NCBI GenBank assembly: GCA_031273775.1
Contig: JAISRF010000216.1
Span: 1-8,504 of the forward strand
DNA: 8,504 nucleotides
Source: Oscillospiraceae bacterium
GTDB taxonomy: Bacteria; Bacillota; Clostridia; Oscillospirales; Acutalibacteraceae
Reading direction: 5' to 3'
A program made the translations under genes and the position numbers. Each line of letters begins with the position of its first letter. Positions within the stretch are counted from its first letter, which is position 1. Below are positions 7,755 to 8,504 of the stretch, in pieces. The notes under the pieces are model-generated. The model ran no database searches. It saw only the letters and a list, made by a program, of their open reading frames with translations, and had not been told where the DNA came from.

Positions 7755-7803
7755 AAAAGCACAGAGGACAAGAAAGCAAGCGGCGTTAAGTCGTGAGCGG
7801 TTA

Positions 7804-7828
7804 GCTGAGCCCCGAAAGGGGGTGAAGC
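7804..7828 (+). promoter_or_regulatory. Hairpin sequestering the Shine-Dalgarno of the small peptide
   Basis: CCCC (7810-7813), GAAA (7814-7817) and GGGG (7818-7821) form a short C:G stem capped by a GNRA-type tetraloop. GCT (7804-7806) and AGC (7826-7828) could extend it. The 3' arm is the Shine-Dalgarno core of AAGGGGGTGA (7816-7825). That sequence differs from AAGGAGGTGA at one position and lies 4 nt from the GTG start. Translation is therefore probably restrained in the folded mRNA, as is common for type I toxins. Confidence 0.6.
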
Positions 7829-7829
7829 C

Positions 7830-7901
7830 GTGGAGTATTTGATTGTGCTGTATTTAATCCTCGTGGCAACAGCATACATAATCAAGAACAAACGAAAATA
7901 A
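7830..7901 (+). CDS. 23-residue hydrophobic peptide, candidate type I toxin
   Basis: The peptide starts at GTG 7830 and ends at the TAA 7899-7901. It runs from (M)EYLIVLYLILVATAYII, a single membrane-spanning stretch of about 16 residues, into the basic tail KNKRK. This size and layout is typical of small membrane-acting type I toxins. It has an excellent Shine-Dalgarno sequence (GGGGGTGA ending 4 nt before the start), its own promoter and its own terminator. The stop codon lies inside the terminator stem, as in Fst-type loci. I do not recognise the family, and it lacks the longer Fst sequence pattern. Alternatives are a small membrane regulator or a structured RNA whose ORF is incidental. 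Coding is supported by the ribosome binding site and peptide composition, but toxicity is inference. Confidence 0.68.
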   Translation: MEYLIVLYLILVATAYIIKNKRK

Positions 7902-7980
7902 CCGCTCCCCCTACCAGGTGCGCGGTTATTTTCATCGCAATCTAAAGTAGGCTAACCGCTCACGCGAGTATTGCCCTCTG
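7893..7980 (-). ncRNA. Putative antisense RNA (antitoxin) overlapping the peptide mRNA 3' end
   Basis: The strong minus promoter at 7986-8013 should start an RNA near 7980, and the shared terminator should end it near 7893, giving about 88 nt. It begins with ACAGAGGGCAA, continues with GTGAGCGGTTAGCC and ends in the terminator hairpin. It would be fully complementary to the last 40 or so bases of the peptide mRNA, including the stop codon. Its terminator loop (GCACCTGGTAGGGGGA) contains CUGG, which fits the YUNR U-turn pattern used for fast loop pairing in known antisense RNAs. No ORF with a ribosome binding site is seen on it. Ends are predictions from promoter and terminator positions. Confidence 0.6.
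7895..7932. terminator. Bidirectional intrinsic terminator shared by the convergent transcripts
   Basis: AAAATAACCGC (7895-7905) and GCGGTTATTTT (7922-7932) form a perfect 11-bp stem with a 16-nt loop. The A-run on the left and T-run on the right give a U-tract on either strand, so it should work in both directions. It contains the TAA stop of the small peptide. The loop carries CCCCC (7907-7911), which could pair with the GGGGG Shine-Dalgarno of the same mRNA. Confidence 0.85.
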
Positions 7981-7985
7981 TATTT

Positions 7986-8013
7986 ATTATAATCGTTTTT
8001 TCTATTTTGTCAA
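7986..8013 (-). promoter_or_regulatory. Consensus promoter of the putative antisense RNA
   Basis: On the minus strand, TTGACA (8013-8008), a 16-bp spacer and TATAAT (7991-7986) match both sigma-70 boxes perfectly. This should be the strongest promoter in the window. Transcription would start near 7980. That fits the rule that the antitoxin RNA of a type I locus is made in excess. Read-through past the terminator would enter the trk gene run. Confidence 0.8.
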
Positions 8014-8044
8014 CATAAAAATTTTTTCATAAAAAGTATGCGTT

Positions 8045-8127
8045 GTGTCCAAGTTGGACACCGAAAAAAGCCAATAATGGCGCGGGTTTTCCGCTTCTAA
8101 TTGAAATATTCGTGTCCAGCTGGACAC
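8045..8127. repeat. Cluster of four short hairpins bounded by GTGTCC/GGACAC palindromes
   Basis: GTGTCCAAGTTGGACAC (8045-8061) is a perfect 8-1-8 palindrome. GCCA/TGGC (8070-8081, loop of four) and GCGG/CCGC (8082-8094, loop of five) follow. GTGTCCAGCTGGACAC (8112-8127) is a perfect 16-bp palindrome. The two outer palindromes are centred about 66 bp apart. A lone half-site TTGGACAC occurs at 7696-7703, near the peptide promoter. The outer pair could be operators for an unknown dimeric regulator, since they flank the region upstream of the minus promoter and a weak ORF. Alternatively the cluster could be a REP-like dispersed repeat. The palindromes are visible; the function is not. Confidence 0.7.
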
Positions 8128-8146
8128 AAAGAAACGAGGTGTTTTC

Positions 8147-8266
8147 ATGAATAAAAAAATAATGGCCGCGGCGCTGATGAACGCCCCGCCGCGGCTTACG
8201 GCGCAAAATTCGGCACAAAAGAGACCCGACGTTAGTCCATTAAGAAAATTTGATTTTGTGTCTTGA
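8147..8266 (+). CDS. Weak 39-codon ORF, hypothetical
   Basis: The ORF starts at ATG 8147, with GAGGTG ending 6 nt upstream, and stops at TGA 8264. The predicted peptide begins MNKKIMAAALMNAPPRL, which resembles the start of a signal peptide, and continues with a polar, basic stretch ending KFDFVS. A perfect 7-bp inverted repeat (GCCGCGG 8165-8171, CCGCGGC 8189-8195) lies inside it, so part of the ORF may be repeat DNA. It may be a genuine small protein, a decayed remnant of an exported protein, or chance. I recognise no family, and no clear promoter or terminator is attached to it. Confidence 0.25.
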   Translation: MNKKIMAAALMNAPPRLTAQNSAQKRPDVSPLRKFDFVS

Positions 8267-8504
8267 CAAGTCGGCCAGCATAGTCTCCCAACGAGGAGCT
8301 GGCGAAATATCAAGGTGTGATGTGAGGCAATTATGGGTTATTTCTACCGCTGTTATCCAAAACCCGATGACATTATATCAAGAGGCGCGTTGTCAAGGTC
8401 GGGTAGTATTTTTCGATTCAAATCCGCGCGGCGGGAATATGGTTGAAAAATCTCCACACCTTCCCCTGACAAGGAAACCACGGCTGAACTTATTTTTTTA
8501 CCAA
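8267..8504. other. Intergenic tail with no supportable gene
   Basis: The stretch holds a bulged hairpin (GCCAG 8274-8278 with CTGGC 8299-8303, CTCC 8285-8288 with GGAG 8295-8298), a T-run at 8493-8499 without a convincing stem before it, and a short ORF from ATG 8333 with only a weak GAGG upstream. One frame stays open from 8244 to the window edge but has no plausible start. I see no known RNA gene or mobile-element end. Confidence 0.5.

Larger units (their letters stand above)
7761..7981. repeat. Imperfect terminal inverted repeat enclosing the small-peptide module
   Basis: The outer arms ACAGAGGACAA (7761-7771) and TTGCCCTCTGT (7971-7981) match at 10 of 11 positions as inverted repeats. 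Further in, GTGAGCGGTTAGC (7793-7805) is a perfect 13-bp inverted copy of GCTAACCGCTCAC (7951-7963). The outer arms coincide with the two predicted transcription starts, so the convergent RNAs would share their 5' sequence. It could also be read as a very small mobile element, but I see no target-site duplication. Confidence 0.75.

Noticed and set aside
7761..7981. MITE or other small transposon
   Set aside because: The inverted ends coincide with promoter starts and functional signals, and I found no target-site duplication, so a convergent transcription unit explains it better.
8002..8313. Minus-strand 103-codon ORF over the palindrome region
   Set aside because: It runs through the palindromes, the hairpin cluster and the -35 box of the antisense promoter, has no convincing ribosome binding site, and its peptide is rich in Cys, Trp and Phe with no family resemblance.
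8372..8396. Possible minus-strand promoter TTGACA with TATAAT
   Set aside because: Both boxes match consensus but the spacer is only 13 bp, too short for a sigma-70 promoter, and no gene lies directly downstream on that strand.
8333..8446. Plus ORF of 37 codons from ATG 8333
   Set aside because: Only a weak GAGG precedes it, there is no promoter, and the predicted peptide has no recognisable features.

Overview
The window looks like chromosomal DNA from a moderately GC-rich member of the class Clostridia, probably a gut-type Oscillospiraceae or relative. This placement is inference. It rests on the single-chain PurL of the clostridial type with its own glutaminase domain, the TrkA/TrkH style, the archaeal-type phosphoglycerate mutase in a Firmicutes-like setting, AGGAGG-like ribosome binding sites and short AT-rich intergenic DNA. 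There are no rRNA or tRNA genes, no CRISPR array and no recognisable transposase.

Bases 1 to about 7680 form one tightly packed minus-strand gene run, read right to left. It holds a short NAD-binding RCK_N protein (7157-7594), a TrkA with RCK_N and RCK_C domains (6477-7160, 4-bp overlap), the TrkH potassium channel subunit (4971-6404), the fused FGAM synthase PurL (1125-4937), an NYN-domain putative ribonuclease with a C-terminal OST-HTH/LOTUS-like domain (354-1094), and the start of a cofactor-independent phosphoglycerate mutase (1-352, cut by the window edge). A good sigma-70 promoter at 7651-7679 fits as the start of the run. The first three genes make a potassium uptake system. PurL catalyses the fourth step of purine synthesis. 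The last two genes are separated by one base and are probably translationally coupled. Two period-7 tandem repeats sit in this run, one inside the purL interdomain linker and one across the trkA stop codon.

Bases 7726-8013 are the most interesting part. They hold a compact module with two good convergent promoters that fire towards one perfect 11-bp bidirectional terminator. The plus transcript encodes a 23-residue, one-helix, basic-tailed peptide (7830-7901). It has a strong Shine-Dalgarno sequence buried in a hairpin, and its stop codon lies inside the terminator stem. The minus transcript would be a small RNA of about 88 nt that overlaps the 3' end of the mRNA. This is the layout of a type I toxin-antitoxin locus (Fst/par, TxpA/RatA, BsrG/SR4 style), but I do not recognise the peptide family. 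Unusually, the two RNAs would start with nearly the same sequence.

Bases 8014-8504 are largely non-coding. There is a cluster of four short hairpins, including two strong GTGTCC/GGACAC palindromes (8045-8127), a weak 39-codon ORF with a plausible ribosome binding site (8147-8266), and a tail (8267-8504) with no supportable gene.
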